A stretch of 64,000 nt of DNA from Paenibacillus sp. 37. GTDB taxonomy: Bacteria; Bacillota; Bacilli; Paenibacillales; Paenibacillaceae. Location: positions 6,448,001-6,512,000 of the forward strand of contig NZ_CP043761.1 in assembly GCF_008386395.1 (NCBI RefSeq), written 5' to 3'. Positions 44,369-52,985 of this stretch are shown here, in pieces. The position numbers and the translations under genes are program-made. Every line of letters begins with the position of its first letter. The stretch's first letter is position 1. The notes under the pieces were generated by a model. It ran no database searches and was not told where the DNA came from. It was given only the letters and a program-made list of their open reading frames with translations.

Positions 44369-45730
44369 TTACACCATTGCTGGTGCTTTTACTTCTATTG
44401 GAGGCAGTGCTTGCAGACCCGCCGTGTTCAGGAAGTTCCATGGTTTGTTGTAATGTGGCTGGAAGAAAAAGTCGATGAAGGCCAGCTCATCTACGGTCAT
44501 GTTATTTTGGATGCAGACCGAGATCGTATTAATCGATTGGGTCAGATCAACCTGAGACATCACCTGTGCTCCTACGATCCGACGAGTAGCCTGCTCATAT
44601 ACTACTTTGAGCAACAGTTTCTCAGCCGTTGGCATGAACTCCGGGCGGTAGCTGTCTTCCAGTACGACAGATTCAACAATCAGACCTTCATCAGCAGCAG
44701 ACGTTTCCGTCATCCCGGTACCCGCGATATTTTGCTCATAAATTTTGATACCCGATGTTCCTTGCGTACCCATATACGGTGTCGTAGGACGAACCAGGTT
44801 ACGGGCTACCAGTGTACCCATCCGCACGGCGTTGGTTGCCAGTGGAATGTAAGATGCTTTGCCTGTTGGGTTGTAATGAATAGCACAACTGTCACCCGCA
44901 GCGAAGACGTCTTTTTGACTCGTTTGCATGTATTTATCTACGATGATTGCGCCGTTTGGCAACATATCCACTTGGCCTTTAAGCAGCTCTGTATTTGGAC
45001 GGAAACCAATGCACAGAATAACCAGATCGGTTTCAAACTCTCCTTTGGACGTAATCACCTTAGTCACTTTGCCATTCTCTCCAGTAAACTTCTGTACTGT
45101 TTGACCAAGAGCCAGCTTGATGCCGCGTCCAGTCAACGTATCTTCAATCGCATCCGTGAATTCAGGGTCCAGGTATTTGTTCAAAATCCGGTCCACACTG
45201 TCGATTAGGGTAACTTCCTTGCCATTCATTTGAAAAGCTTCCACCAGCTCTACGCCGATATATCCTGCACCTACAACAGTAACACGTTTGGCATCTTTGG
45301 CTTTTTCAATAATCGTGTTGGAATGATTGTAGTTTTTACAAAGTAAGATGTTATCCATCTCGATGCCTTCAAGCTTTGGAACGACAGGCCATGACCCGGT
45401 TGTCACGATCAGTTTGTCAAACGTATCTTCAAATTCTTCCCCGGTTTGCAGGTTTTTAGCCTGAAGGGTATGGCCCTTGGCATCAACTGCTGTAACTTCA
45501 TGAAGCATCTTGGTCTCAACGCCAAGCTCTGCCAACTGATTAGGCGAAGAATAGAACAAGCCGTCAGGGTCTTTCACAACCCCACCTACGTAGAGCGCAA
45601 TGCCACAAGATAGGAAGGAGATGTTGTCATTGCGCTCATACACGGTGATGGTAGCATCCGGGTACAATTTGGCGGTATTTACGATGGCTGCGGTTCCTGC
45701 GTGTGTACATCCGATAACTGCGATTTTCAT
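44369..45730 (-). CDS. nox: NADH oxidase (Nox, CoA-disulfide reductase-like flavoenzyme)
   Basis: A 453-residue FAD enzyme. The start at 45730 (MKIAVIGCTH) follows GAGGAGG. The N-terminal FAD loop (MKIAVIGCTHAGTAA) is followed by the redox Cys42 in NISFLSCGIALY, the NAD(P)H loop VTVVGAGYIGVELVEAF and the C-terminal dimerisation domain. Family: H2O-forming NADH oxidase (NoxE type) or CoA-disulfide reductase. The promoter carries three Rex/Fnr-like boxes, which agrees with NADH-linked control. An O2-dependent NADH recycling role is the likeliest; CoA-disulfide reductase is possible. Confidence 0.92.
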   Translation of the reverse strand: MKIAVIGCTHAGTAAIVNTAKLYPDATITVYERNDNISFLSCGIALYVGGVVKDPDGLFYSSPNQLAELGVETKMLHEVTAVDAKGHTLQAKNLQTGEEFEDTFDKLIVTTGSWPVVPKLEGIEMDNILLCKNYNHSNTIIEKAKDAKRVTVVGAGYIGVELVEAFQMNGKEVTLIDSVDRILNKYLDPEFTDAIEDTLTGRGIKLALGQTVQKFTGENGKVTKVITSKGEFETDLVILCIGFRPNTELLKGQVDMLPNGAIIVDKYMQTSQKDVFAAGDSCAIHYNPTGKASYIPLATNAVRMGTLVARNLVRPTTPYMGTQGTSGIKIYEQNIAGTGMTETSAADEGLIVESVVLEDSYRPEFMPTAEKLLLKVVYEQATRRIVGAQVMSQVDLTQSINTISVCIQNNMTVDELAFIDFFFQPHYNKPWNFLNTAGLQALPPIEVKAPAMV

Positions 45731-45784
45731 TAAAAGTTCCTCCTCGAAATATATAAATGAGTTTGAATATAATGTTATTGTGGT

Positions 45785-45800
45785 TGTGAAATATTTCACT
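45785..45800. promoter_or_regulatory. Rex/Fnr-like box 1 in the nox leader
   Basis: TGTGAAATATTTCACT, preceded by T, reads TTGTGAAATATTTCAC, close to the Rex operator TTGTGAA-N4-TTCACAA. It is the most downstream of three boxes, about 55 bp before the nox start. Confidence 0.7.
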
Positions 45801-45819
45801 TCTTATTCGAAACTGTGTA

Positions 45820-45835
45820 TGTGATTTATTTCACT
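45820..45835. promoter_or_regulatory. Rex/Fnr-like box 2 just past the nox transcription start
   Basis: TGTGATTTATTTCACT, a second TGTGA-N6-TCAC box, centred 35 bp from box 1 and immediately downstream of the predicted transcription start near 45839. Confidence 0.7.
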
Positions 45836-45845
45836 TTATACACTC

Positions 45846-45874
45846 ATTATAATGTGATCTTTTTCACATTGCAA
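45846..45874 (-). promoter_or_regulatory. nox promoter with a Rex/Fnr box in its spacer
   Basis: On the minus strand TTGCAA (45869-45874), a 17-bp spacer and TATAAT (45846-45851). The third box, TGTGATCTTTTTCACA (45853-45868), is a perfect TGTGA-N6-TCACA inverted repeat and fills the spacer exactly, so a bound repressor would block RNA polymerase. Confidence 0.75.
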
Positions 45875-46089
45875 TAGGTTGTGCAAAAAAAGTTTGTCGA
45901 AGGAGGTCATTTCCCTGTATTTAAGCCTTTCTTCCCTTCATTGTATTGATTTCATTGTCCCCGGATTCGGGTCGGTTTATGCTATGTAATGGCTTCCGTA
46001 ATCCCTGTATCGGCGCATAAAGTTAGAGGTCTCTATGGAGCAACGCCTACCTGTGAAGAGAATAAAGCCACGTATATAAAATAACCAAA

Positions 46090-46122
46090 GAAGCCCATCT
46101 TGCTTATGCAAGAACAGGCTTC
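46090..46122 (-). terminator. Terminator of the glutathione peroxidase gene
   Basis: GAAGCC/GGCTTC and CTTGC/GCAAG form a two-part stem. On the minus strand it is followed by TTTGGTTATTTT. Confidence 0.75.
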
Positions 46123-46137
46123 TCAAACGCTCATGGT

Positions 46138-46617
46138 TTAACCGAGCAATTTCTCGATATCTGCAATCATTGTCTCCGGAGATTCTTTCGGTTCAACACG
46201 ACCTACCACTTCACCTTCACGGTTAACAAGGAACTTGGTGAAGTTCCATTGGATGTCGCTTGTTTCGCCTACGCCAGGTTGTTGCTCCTTCAGGTATTGG
46301 AACAGGGGATGAGTGTCCTCACCATTCACATCTACCTTGGCAAACACCGGGAAATTCACACCATAGTTAATCTGGCAAAATGATTCCGCTTCCTCACTTG
46401 TACCTGGCTCCTGCCCTCCAAACTGGTTACAAGGGAAACCCAGTACAACCAAGCCTTGATCGCGATAACGATCATAAAGCTTTTGCAATTCACCGTATTG
46501 CGGGGTCAGCCCACACTTGCTGGCTGTATTGGCAATGACCAATACCTTACCTTGATACAGATCCAGTGAGACTTCCTGGTTCGCGGTGGTTACCGCCTGA
46601 TATGAATATACGGACAT
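46138..46617 (-). CDS. Glutathione peroxidase-like thiol peroxidase
   Basis: A 159-residue peroxidase. The start at 46617 (MSVYSYQAVT) follows GGGAGG. The catalytic Cys35 sits in NTASKCGLTPQY, with the other tetrad residues visible in FPCNQFGGQEP and WNFTKFLV (Gln, Trp, Asn). It is the Cys (not Sec) bacterial type (BsaA-like), which probably uses thioredoxin or another thiol to reduce peroxides. It is monocistronic, between two terminators, close to nox; both suit an oxidative-stress context. Confidence 0.92.
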   Translation of the reverse strand: MSVYSYQAVTTANQEVSLDLYQGKVLVIANTASKCGLTPQYGELQKLYDRYRDQGLVVLGFPCNQFGGQEPGTSEEAESFCQINYGVNFPVFAKVDVNGEDTHPLFQYLKEQQPGVGETSDIQWNFTKFLVNREGEVVGRVEPKESPETMIADIEKLLG

Positions 46618-46789
46618 GACTGATTCCTCCCATGACATATGTTGGTTTGGGCTGTTGCGAGCACGTTGGCATAACCAATGAACTCACAGCCTGTCCTATT
46701 ATTATAGACCTGATCCAATGCGATTACCAAATCCCGGGTCTATACGTTCCCTTTGCTCCCATGCGTTGCAAATTCCCCATGAATGCAAA

Positions 46790-46820
46790 AGAGCCGCCTG
46801 CGATAGCGCACAGCGGCTTC
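46790..46820 (-). terminator. Terminator of the siderophore ATPase gene
   Basis: On the minus strand GAAGCCGC...GGCGGCTC with an inner TGCG/CGCA stem, followed by TTTTG, about 40 bp past the stop. Confidence 0.75.
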
Positions 46821-46856
46821 ATTCTATAATGTAAGGACCACATATGGCCCAATTTA

Positions 46857-47741
46857 TTAACTTCCTGTCGCTTGAACACGTGGTTCTGTCCGTCCTCCAG
46901 CATGAACCATCGCACTGTTCATGACCATCTGCTCTGGCGTCTTCGATTGCTGGCGTTCGCCTGCAAGAGCGTAAGGCAAGCAGAGCGGTACACCGGAACG
47001 CGGATCAATCACAATATCTGCTTCAATGTTGAATACTTCACGAAGCACATCCGAGTTCATGACTTCCACAGGTGAACCATGAGCAATGGCTTTACCTTTT
47101 TTGATACCAATCATGTGATGTGCGTAGCGGGAAGCATGATTCAAGTCATGCACAACCATAACAATGGTACGGTTGGCTGTGGCATTCAGTTGCTCCAGTA
47201 ATTGCAATACTTCGAGCTGGTGAGCCATATCCAGGAACGTAGTCGGCTCGTCCAGGAAAAGGATATCTGTTTCTTGTGCAAGTGCCATGGCAATCCAGGC
47301 ACGTTGACGCTGTCCACCGGACAGTTGATCAATCGGACGATCATGGAATTCAGTCATGGCTGTCACTTCGATAGCCCATTCAATCATCCGTTTGTCTTCC
47401 GCACGCATGGAGCCAAATCCTTTTTGATAAGGAAAGCGACCATACGATACCAGTTCAGTAACGGTAAGACCTTCAGGGGCTGTTGGATTCTGTGGCAAAA
47501 TCGCAAGTTGTTTGGCAACTTCACGCGTGGACTGTTTATGGATGGACTTCCCGTCGAGCAATACATTACCTGCTTTTGGAGCCATAATACGTGCCATCGT
47601 TTTCAGGATGGTTGACTTCCCTGAACCATTGGCCCCAACAAGTGCTGTAATTTTTCCTTGGGGAATCTGAATATTCAGATCCTCTACAATTAGTCTTTCC
47701 TCATAAGCGATATCCAGCTTGGTCGTCTCCAGACGAAACAT
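46857..47741 (-). CDS. yusV: Ferric siderophore ABC transporter ATPase, YusV/FecE type
   Basis: A 294-residue ATPase. Walker A is VGANGSGKST, the Q-loop region LPQNPTAPEG, signature LSGGQRQRAWIAMALA, Walker B ILFLDEPTTFLD and the H-loop VVHDLNHASRYAHH, the FepC-type pattern. It has no neighbouring permease or binding protein, as with Bacillus YusV, an orphan ATPase shared by several siderophore systems, including FeuABC. A near-perfect Fur box lies upstream. It is thus the likely energiser of the siderophore-binding protein at 24704-25732 (inference across 21 kb). Confidence 0.88.
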   Translation of the reverse strand: MFRLETTKLDIAYEERLIVEDLNIQIPQGKITALVGANGSGKSTILKTMARIMAPKAGNVLLDGKSIHKQSTREVAKQLAILPQNPTAPEGLTVTELVSYGRFPYQKGFGSMRAEDKRMIEWAIEVTAMTEFHDRPIDQLSGGQRQRAWIAMALAQETDILFLDEPTTFLDMAHQLEVLQLLEQLNATANRTIVMVVHDLNHASRYAHHMIGIKKGKAIAHGSPVEVMNSDVLREVFNIEADIVIDPRSGVPLCLPYALAGERQQSKTPEQMVMNSAMVHAGGRTEPRVQATGS

Positions 47742-47846
47742 GCGATCATCCCTCTCTCATTTATCCCGGTTATGTAATCCGGCTATGACAACAAAAACGA
47801 AATTGTAATTCTGTGTATTTCCGACGCAAATATCTTCTACACTAAA

Positions 47847-47865
47847 GATACTGATAATCATTATC
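47847..47865. promoter_or_regulatory. Fur box upstream of the siderophore ATPase gene
   Basis: GATACTGATAATCATTATC matches 18 of 19 positions of the Fur consensus. It lies about 105 bp upstream of the start. Confidence 0.9.
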
Positions 47866-48097
47866 ATTTGTCAACATAAAAAACCAAATTTTCTTCTCTT
47901 TTCGTGCTTTATTTGGTCTTTCTCTAGCAGAAATCTCGCTCTTTTCCCAAGTACACATGAGATCTTTTCTCATTCATTCCGCGCACTTTATCACTTCTGA
48001 CTGTCTTTTAAACTCTTGAATCGCAAATTTTGTGTCTGAATTGTGAATGTGTGAGTTTTTTTCATGCAATGGCTGTATAAATTGAACTAAAGGATAG

Positions 48098-48243
48098 TTA
48101 CACTAGCCACTCCGATGACAGAACAACCTTCTGATCGCTGTTATCCCCAGATTTTTTCATCCTTTTTTAGTGGGTACATCCGGGGATAAAGGCGAACGTT
48201 TCACTTCTTCAGGGTATTTCTGCCCTCTCCGTTTTTGTGTAAA
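48098..48243 (+). repeat. Dispersed hairpin element, copy 3
   Basis: Third copy of the ~150-bp element. TTACAC/GTGTAA ends, main stem TTATCCCCAGATTTT against TCCGGGGATAA. Its tip stem is degenerate. It is enclosed by a perfect 10-bp inverted repeat, ATTGAACTAA at 48081-48090 and TTAGTTCAAT at 48246-48255, unrelated to the outer repeat of copy 2. It lies between the ATPase promoter region and the operon terminator. Confidence 0.85.
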
Positions 48244-48283
48244 TGTTAGTTCAATATATTCATCCGCCATATCAAATAAAAAA

Positions 48284-48317
48284 AGATGACCTTGAAATCT
48301 ATAGTTCAAGGTCATCT
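48284..48317 (-). terminator. Terminator of the tubulin/GTPase/VWA operon
   Basis: AGATGACCTTGAA and TTCAAGGTCATCT form a perfect 13-bp stem with an 8-nt loop. On the minus strand it is followed by TTTTTTT. It lies about 105 bp past the last gene of the operon. Confidence 0.9.
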
Positions 48318-48420
48318 CACATACGTTCGTTTAATAAGGTATGAAGCCAGCATTTTTCCTTTTGGATCAAAAGACACTTAATGAATCTATGCAACACGCT
48401 CAAATAATATGATTTACAGC

Positions 48421-51400
48421 TTAATTAGGCTGCGGCATCAATTGGATCACTGTCATATTGCCCTGCGTACTCTTCACACTGACAATGCTCTCGGCATCCA
48501 TATTCGCCGGAAGATCGATCTGCAATCCATACGGATAGAGACGATCTACCTCTCCAATAGACATCTGTGCAGGATTGTTCGCATCCACATCCTGTTCATT
48601 GGATACAGATGTGTCAGGTGATGTGGAACCAGTAACTTGATCTGCATCCGTACCTTGATCCGTGTCTCCACTCGCAGCATTAGACGATCCATTCGTCCCT
48701 GTATCCGTTGTTGTATCGGTAGCAGGATCTGAAGTGGAATCACCTGATGTTGAAGGATCGGCCTGTTGATCGCCATCCTCCGTCTGCTCTGTGTTCCCCG
48801 CGTTTCCCGCTGATGAGCCATCCTTGCTCCCTTCGGAAGTACTTCCTGAACTACTATTGGAAGGAACTTGGTTATCTGGCTCCTCGTTCCGATTAAAACT
48901 CTCCCACTTTCCTGTAGTAACCAACTCCTGAGTACTATCATCCTTCATCGTCAACTGAAGTTTGCCTTGTTCAAACTCAGTGCTTCCCGTATCGTTCCTG
49001 AAACGGATCACCAGTTGAGCAGGTGATTGCGTACCCTCCTGTTCACTCGCAGGAATCATATAAGCAATCTGCTCCGAGAGCTGCACCTCAGGTTCAGCCG
49101 GTATGACAGGCTCCTGGGTAGATGGAGGGGATGCCGCTGGCGGCTCTACAGAATCTTTCATCCATGCATATGTACCGCCCGCAATACCAAGAACCAGGAT
49201 CAAGAGGATTAATCCGAACAGATTTTTCCTTTTACCCGTTAGCATCCGCACCAGTGGAGAGGACAATTCCGTCTTCGCACGGTCATAGACCGGCTTCATT
49301 GTCTTGCTGGCTCTCACGTAATACGGTTTGAAAGCTGACTTCGACTTAAAAGCTTCACGGTCATGGGCTTTGAAATACGCCATGATCGCATCCGCATATC
49401 CTTTATGCACATTGGAACCCCGGACAAACATCCGATGATCTCCTGACCATTCGAAGAATGGATACAGTCCTTCAGCACGACTTGCATTGGTGCGGATGAA
49501 TTCAATCAGGCCGGGATAATCCAACCGATTGCTGCCGCTTCCTCCCCGATAAAAAGCCATCGGTAAAGCTTCATATGCTGCGATCCCCGGATGAGCCTGC
49601 AGCTCTCCGGCAAGCCAGCGACGCGTCCAGCGTTGAAGTTCATTGCGTTCTGCCAGGGAAAGTGCCTCCAATGCCTCTTCTTCATTCCCCTCGCCACTAA
49701 GCCACACTCTCGCAGCCAGCATCATGTTCGTTCGAGCAGATACATCAGAACCTTGACGTGCCGCCCAATCTCGAACCTCATTACCATGCTGCAAAATATC
49801 AATGCTTAACAGCTGTTCACGGTTAACCCGTTCCAGATCCAGATCCTGAATCATAAACAGGTTAATGACATAAGCAAGCTTGTCTGCAAGGCGGGTTAAC
49901 TCCTCCTGATACGCCGGATCTTGACTGGCAGACGGAGATCCCCCTTTGCGATTAGGGCGGGCTGTAGCTTCCGATTGACCAATTCGTGCCGTAATGCCTG
50001 TATCATAAGTGACATCAGCGGATACCCGATCCAGTATACTAACACGCTGGAGGGCTTCATTCGCAGACTGTACCGGATTAGGCGCAGAACATAACCGTTC
50101 ACGCAGCTCATTGGCTGTCCGCTCCTGCAAGAAGCTGTAGTGGATCGCAGATGGATGGGACGTAACCCATCTTCGGATCACTTCAACAACGTTCGCTGCC
50201 GATTCCGTGCGTTTCAGCTGATTGTCCAGATAAGGCTCGAACAACAGCTTGGTAAGCGATTCATTGGCCAGCACTTTATCAAAGAAAGCTTGATTCAGCT
50301 GCGGATCCCGATCCAGCACAGCATACAATTCCTGCACAGCACGCATACGCTTCTGGGCGCGAGCATTATTCACACCGTAGATGAAATAGTCCACAATCCG
50401 GGATTGCACCACTGGCGCGGCAACACTGAAATACTCTCCAATGCGAGCTGCGACGTCTTCTTCGGGTACGTTCTCACGCTTCACGCTGTCCAGTTCCCTG
50501 CTGAGCAAGGTCAGGAACAGCTCGTTCAGACGAGAACGTTGCTGTAATCCACCATCCGGCTTCAAATAGGTCAGCAAGCCACTCAGGACATGACTTTTGT
50601 TATCCAAATACAGGTCTTCCATGCCTTGTTCAAGACCATAGAACACCGCAAGTTCGCCATACGCTTCAATGGAAAGTTCCCGACCAGGCTCCATGCCGGA
50701 CAGCATCTCATCCGCAAATGTATAGAACGCATCCGCCGCACCAGGTTCCTGCAATAAAGCCCAGGCGAATTCCGCATAAGGTAACTTCGCCACAGATGCA
50801 TCCGCATGTGTCACTCTGCCGGATACCAGATCAAAGGTGAAATCCTTCTCCGTATTCCGGTCTTTCGGACGTAACGTCCCCCGCTCTACAAACTGGACGT
50901 GAATGCCCTTCTTGGCCTGCGGCTCCTTGGCAAACGTCATGAATCCCAGTTGCCGCCGGAATGCGTATGGTAAAGCCGTGTACAGCAAACGTAGCAATCC
51001 TTTGGCCCCTGCGGTCACTTCCTCTGCGGGAAGGTCCAGCGCAATGTATACTTTTCTGCGTGTCGCTACAGACTGCATTACCGCATAGAGCAGGCGCTTG
51101 AACAGCACTTCGTTCATCTTCAAGGCGCTCAGCACTTGGATTGGTGATCCTACGCCAGCATCGGTCGCCCCACCCTGTCCGCTCCTAGATGATATAGGCA
51201 ATTCAGCAAGTGCTGGCAGAACTGTACCTTGTTCGATGTCATAGGACGTGGCAAACACGGCATCCAGCCAGCCGCCTTGTTTCATCTGCTCTTCCGAGCG
51301 TTCGGGAGACAAGACGTAATTATGTGCAAAAAAGGCACTGCGCAGCCCGGTGAAATCCGCAGACTGGTACACATTTTGGCCAAGAATCGTCTCTCCACTC

Positions 51401-51639
51401 TCCAGATGAAGCAGGTGAATGGAAGCCGGAAACTTCGTCTCGTCCTTCTCGCTACGGCCTGTTAGCTCCGCTGGAGCGTCATAGACACAGTAGGGGTGAA
51501 GCACTTTTTTGATAAAAGAAGGGTCCAGTCCCGGCGATGCCGCAACCGTATCAAACCCCTCTGTTGTGCGAAACACCCCGCGCCGCTCTCGGGTATACAG
51601 CTGCTGTTCAATGGGCGGGGTTACGGAAGAACGCATCAT
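48421..51639 (-). CDS. GTPase-associated protein, membrane-anchored (GAP1-like)
   Basis: A 1072-residue protein at the end of the operon. The N-terminal region (PPIEQQLYTRERRGVFRTTE, then LDPSFIKKVLHPYCVYDAP) matches my recollection of the GTPase-associated protein 1 N-terminal domain, followed by a large helical middle. No signal peptide. One membrane helix near residues 806-825 follows a basic KRKN, so the first ~800 residues should be cytoplasmic. The last ~250 residues, outside, include a ~100-residue tract of almost only Ser, Thr, Asp, Gly, Asn and Gln, then a short folded end (VDRLYPYGLQIDLPANMD). Its ATG overlaps the stop of the GTPase gene (ATGA), so the two are translationally coupled and probably partners. 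Confidence 0.85.
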   Translation of the reverse strand: MMRSSVTPPIEQQLYTRERRGVFRTTEGFDTVAASPGLDPSFIKKVLHPYCVYDAPAELTGRSEKDETKFPASIHLLHLESGETILGQNVYQSADFTGLRSAFFAHNYVLSPERSEEQMKQGGWLDAVFATSYDIEQGTVLPALAELPISSRSGQGGATDAGVGSPIQVLSALKMNEVLFKRLLYAVMQSVATRRKVYIALDLPAEEVTAGAKGLLRLLYTALPYAFRRQLGFMTFAKEPQAKKGIHVQFVERGTLRPKDRNTEKDFTFDLVSGRVTHADASVAKLPYAEFAWALLQEPGAADAFYTFADEMLSGMEPGRELSIEAYGELAVFYGLEQGMEDLYLDNKSHVLSGLLTYLKPDGGLQQRSRLNELFLTLLSRELDSVKRENVPEEDVAARIGEYFSVAAPVVQSRIVDYFIYGVNNARAQKRMRAVQELYAVLDRDPQLNQAFFDKVLANESLTKLLFEPYLDNQLKRTESAANVVEVIRRWVTSHPSAIHYSFLQERTANELRERLCSAPNPVQSANEALQRVSILDRVSADVTYDTGITARIGQSEATARPNRKGGSPSASQDPAYQEELTRLADKLAYVINLFMIQDLDLERVNREQLLSIDILQHGNEVRDWAARQGSDVSARTNMMLAARVWLSGEGNEEEALEALSLAERNELQRWTRRWLAGELQAHPGIAAYEALPMAFYRGGSGSNRLDYPGLIEFIRTNASRAEGLYPFFEWSGDHRMFVRGSNVHKGYADAIMAYFKAHDREAFKSKSAFKPYYVRASKTMKPVYDRAKTELSSPLVRMLTGKRKNLFGLILLILVLGIAGGTYAWMKDSVEPPAASPPSTQEPVIPAEPEVQLSEQIAYMIPASEQEGTQSPAQLVIRFRNDTGSTEFEQGKLQLTMKDDSTQELVTTGKWESFNRNEEPDNQVPSNSSSGSTSEGSKDGSSAGNAGNTEQTEDGDQQADPSTSGDSTSDPATDTTTDTGTNGSSNAASGDTDQGTDADQVTGSTSPDTSVSNEQDVDANNPAQMSIGEVDRLYPYGLQIDLPANMDAESIVSVKSTQGNMTVIQLMPQPN

Positions 51640-52895
51640 CCCACTCTCCCCTCAATGTACTTCAGCTTGTACAATAGCCATAAGAAGGGTTCATCCACGC
51701 GAATCGGACTAACCACACCCTGCAATTTCATATCCACCGGATTGCTGCCCAGCGCAGAGACTGCGAAATAGGCTGTATCCTTGAAGTACACATCCATCGT
51801 GCCCTTGAACGGGCGGTCCACCTTCTCGATAAAGCGGCGGATCTCCCCATCGATATTCTCGAACTCGGTTAAGTCGAACCAATCGCGGTGAACCATGTTG
51901 CGGAAGACGTTACTGTTGGATTTGATATAATCCCCCTCTTCATCCTTGAGGGAATGCAGCATGTCGCTTTTGGTGAGCACAACAGCTGTGGGAATATTCG
52001 TTTTGGCTTTGTCCTGATACGCGATAAAATCTCCAAACATCGTCAGCACCACGTCGCGTGGCTCATCGTATCGTGGTGTCCACTCTCCCGGCTCGTTGCC
52101 CAGGTTAATGCGGATTTTGTCCCGAATCGAACGAATCTGAAGCGGGTCCACCATGAACAGGATACCTGCCGAGTTCTTGATGTGCTGCCCGTGAAGTCCG
52201 AGATAATCCTGCTCCACCATACCTTCACCCGCAACGTCAAAGAATACCAGTGTCAGCGGCGCTTTATCTTCGTCCTTGAACACAAACTGGAAGATAAACG
52301 GCTCCTGCAACTTTTCCTTCTGTGTGGAATCCAGCAGATCGCCCCGTTCAAACAACGGTTCTTCATAATCCGCACGGAACCGGCGGCTGATCTCCGCATT
52401 CAATGGCATGCAAGCCGCGTCAAAATGATCAGCCGTATAATGCTGCAATGTATGAATTAATGAAGTCATGTAGACGGATTTCCCCACCTGGGATGCACCG
52501 ATAATGGAAATGATATTGCTGGGTGCTTTACCTGCCGTAACAGGTAGCTCGTTATGACATTGCGGACACAACCGGCGGCGTGTAACGACACCATACCGAT
52601 CATTCAGCCCCATCACGATGTTATCGGAATAAATACGGTGTTCCTCCGGTACATCATGCGGAGCCAATACGGCCTCCATATCAAATACCGTGTCAAGTCC
52701 GAACCTTTCGCGATACCGATTCAACTTTGCATCTTCCCCGAGTGCGTAGTCCTCATCATCATCGCGGTGATGGGCGGCGCGGAACACTACCTCTTCCGGT
52801 GAAAACTTACTGAAACAATAAGGGCACACAATATCATAAAACAGCGGACGTTCCTCCGGCTGTTGTCTCTTCAAAAACCGACTAAAAAAGCTCAT
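51636..52895 (-). CDS. Zinc-ribbon TRAFAC-class GTPase (double-GTPase family-like)
   Basis: A GTPase of about 419 residues; the start at 52895 (MSFFSRFLKR) follows GGGGAG. Two Cys pairs, C24PYC27 and C110PQC113, form a zinc ribbon split by ~80 residues. The GTP site is complete: P-loop GASQVGKS at residues 133-140, G3 motif DVAG at 220-223 and base-recognition TKSD at 308-311. This matches the DO-GTPase2 type that occurs with GAP1-like proteins and tubulin-like proteins (recollection). No membrane helix. It is coupled to the next gene by a 4-nt overlap. Its role may be that of a nucleotide switch acting on the tubulin-like protein or its membrane partner (inference). Confidence 0.9.
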   Translation of the reverse strand: MSFFSRFLKRQQPEERPLFYDIVCPYCFSKFSPEEVVFRAAHHRDDDEDYALGEDAKLNRYRERFGLDTVFDMEAVLAPHDVPEEHRIYSDNIVMGLNDRYGVVTRRRLCPQCHNELPVTAGKAPSNIISIIGASQVGKSVYMTSLIHTLQHYTADHFDAACMPLNAEISRRFRADYEEPLFERGDLLDSTQKEKLQEPFIFQFVFKDEDKAPLTLVFFDVAGEGMVEQDYLGLHGQHIKNSAGILFMVDPLQIRSIRDKIRINLGNEPGEWTPRYDEPRDVVLTMFGDFIAYQDKAKTNIPTAVVLTKSDMLHSLKDEEGDYIKSNSNVFRNMVHRDWFDLTEFENIDGEIRRFIEKVDRPFKGTMDVYFKDTAYFAVSALGSNPVDMKLQGVVSPIRVDEPFLWLLYKLKYIEGRVG

Positions 52896-52932
52896 AGCCA
52901 CTCCCCTCCCCTGATCAGTCAGACTAAGGTGA

Positions 52933-52980
52933 TTTACACTTGCACTACGATGACAGAGTAACATTCCAATCGCTAGTCCA
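52933..52980 (+). repeat. Dispersed hairpin element, truncated copy
   Basis: TTTACACTTGCACTACGATG, then GACAGAGTAACATTCCAATCGCTAG, matches the first ~50 bp of the ~150-bp element; the stem and 3' part are gone. It lies in the 90-bp gap between the 215-residue gene and the GTPase gene. CAGACTA at 52920 and TAGTCTG at 52987 flank it as a 7-bp inverted repeat. Confidence 0.65.
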
Positions 52981-52985
52981 ACTAT

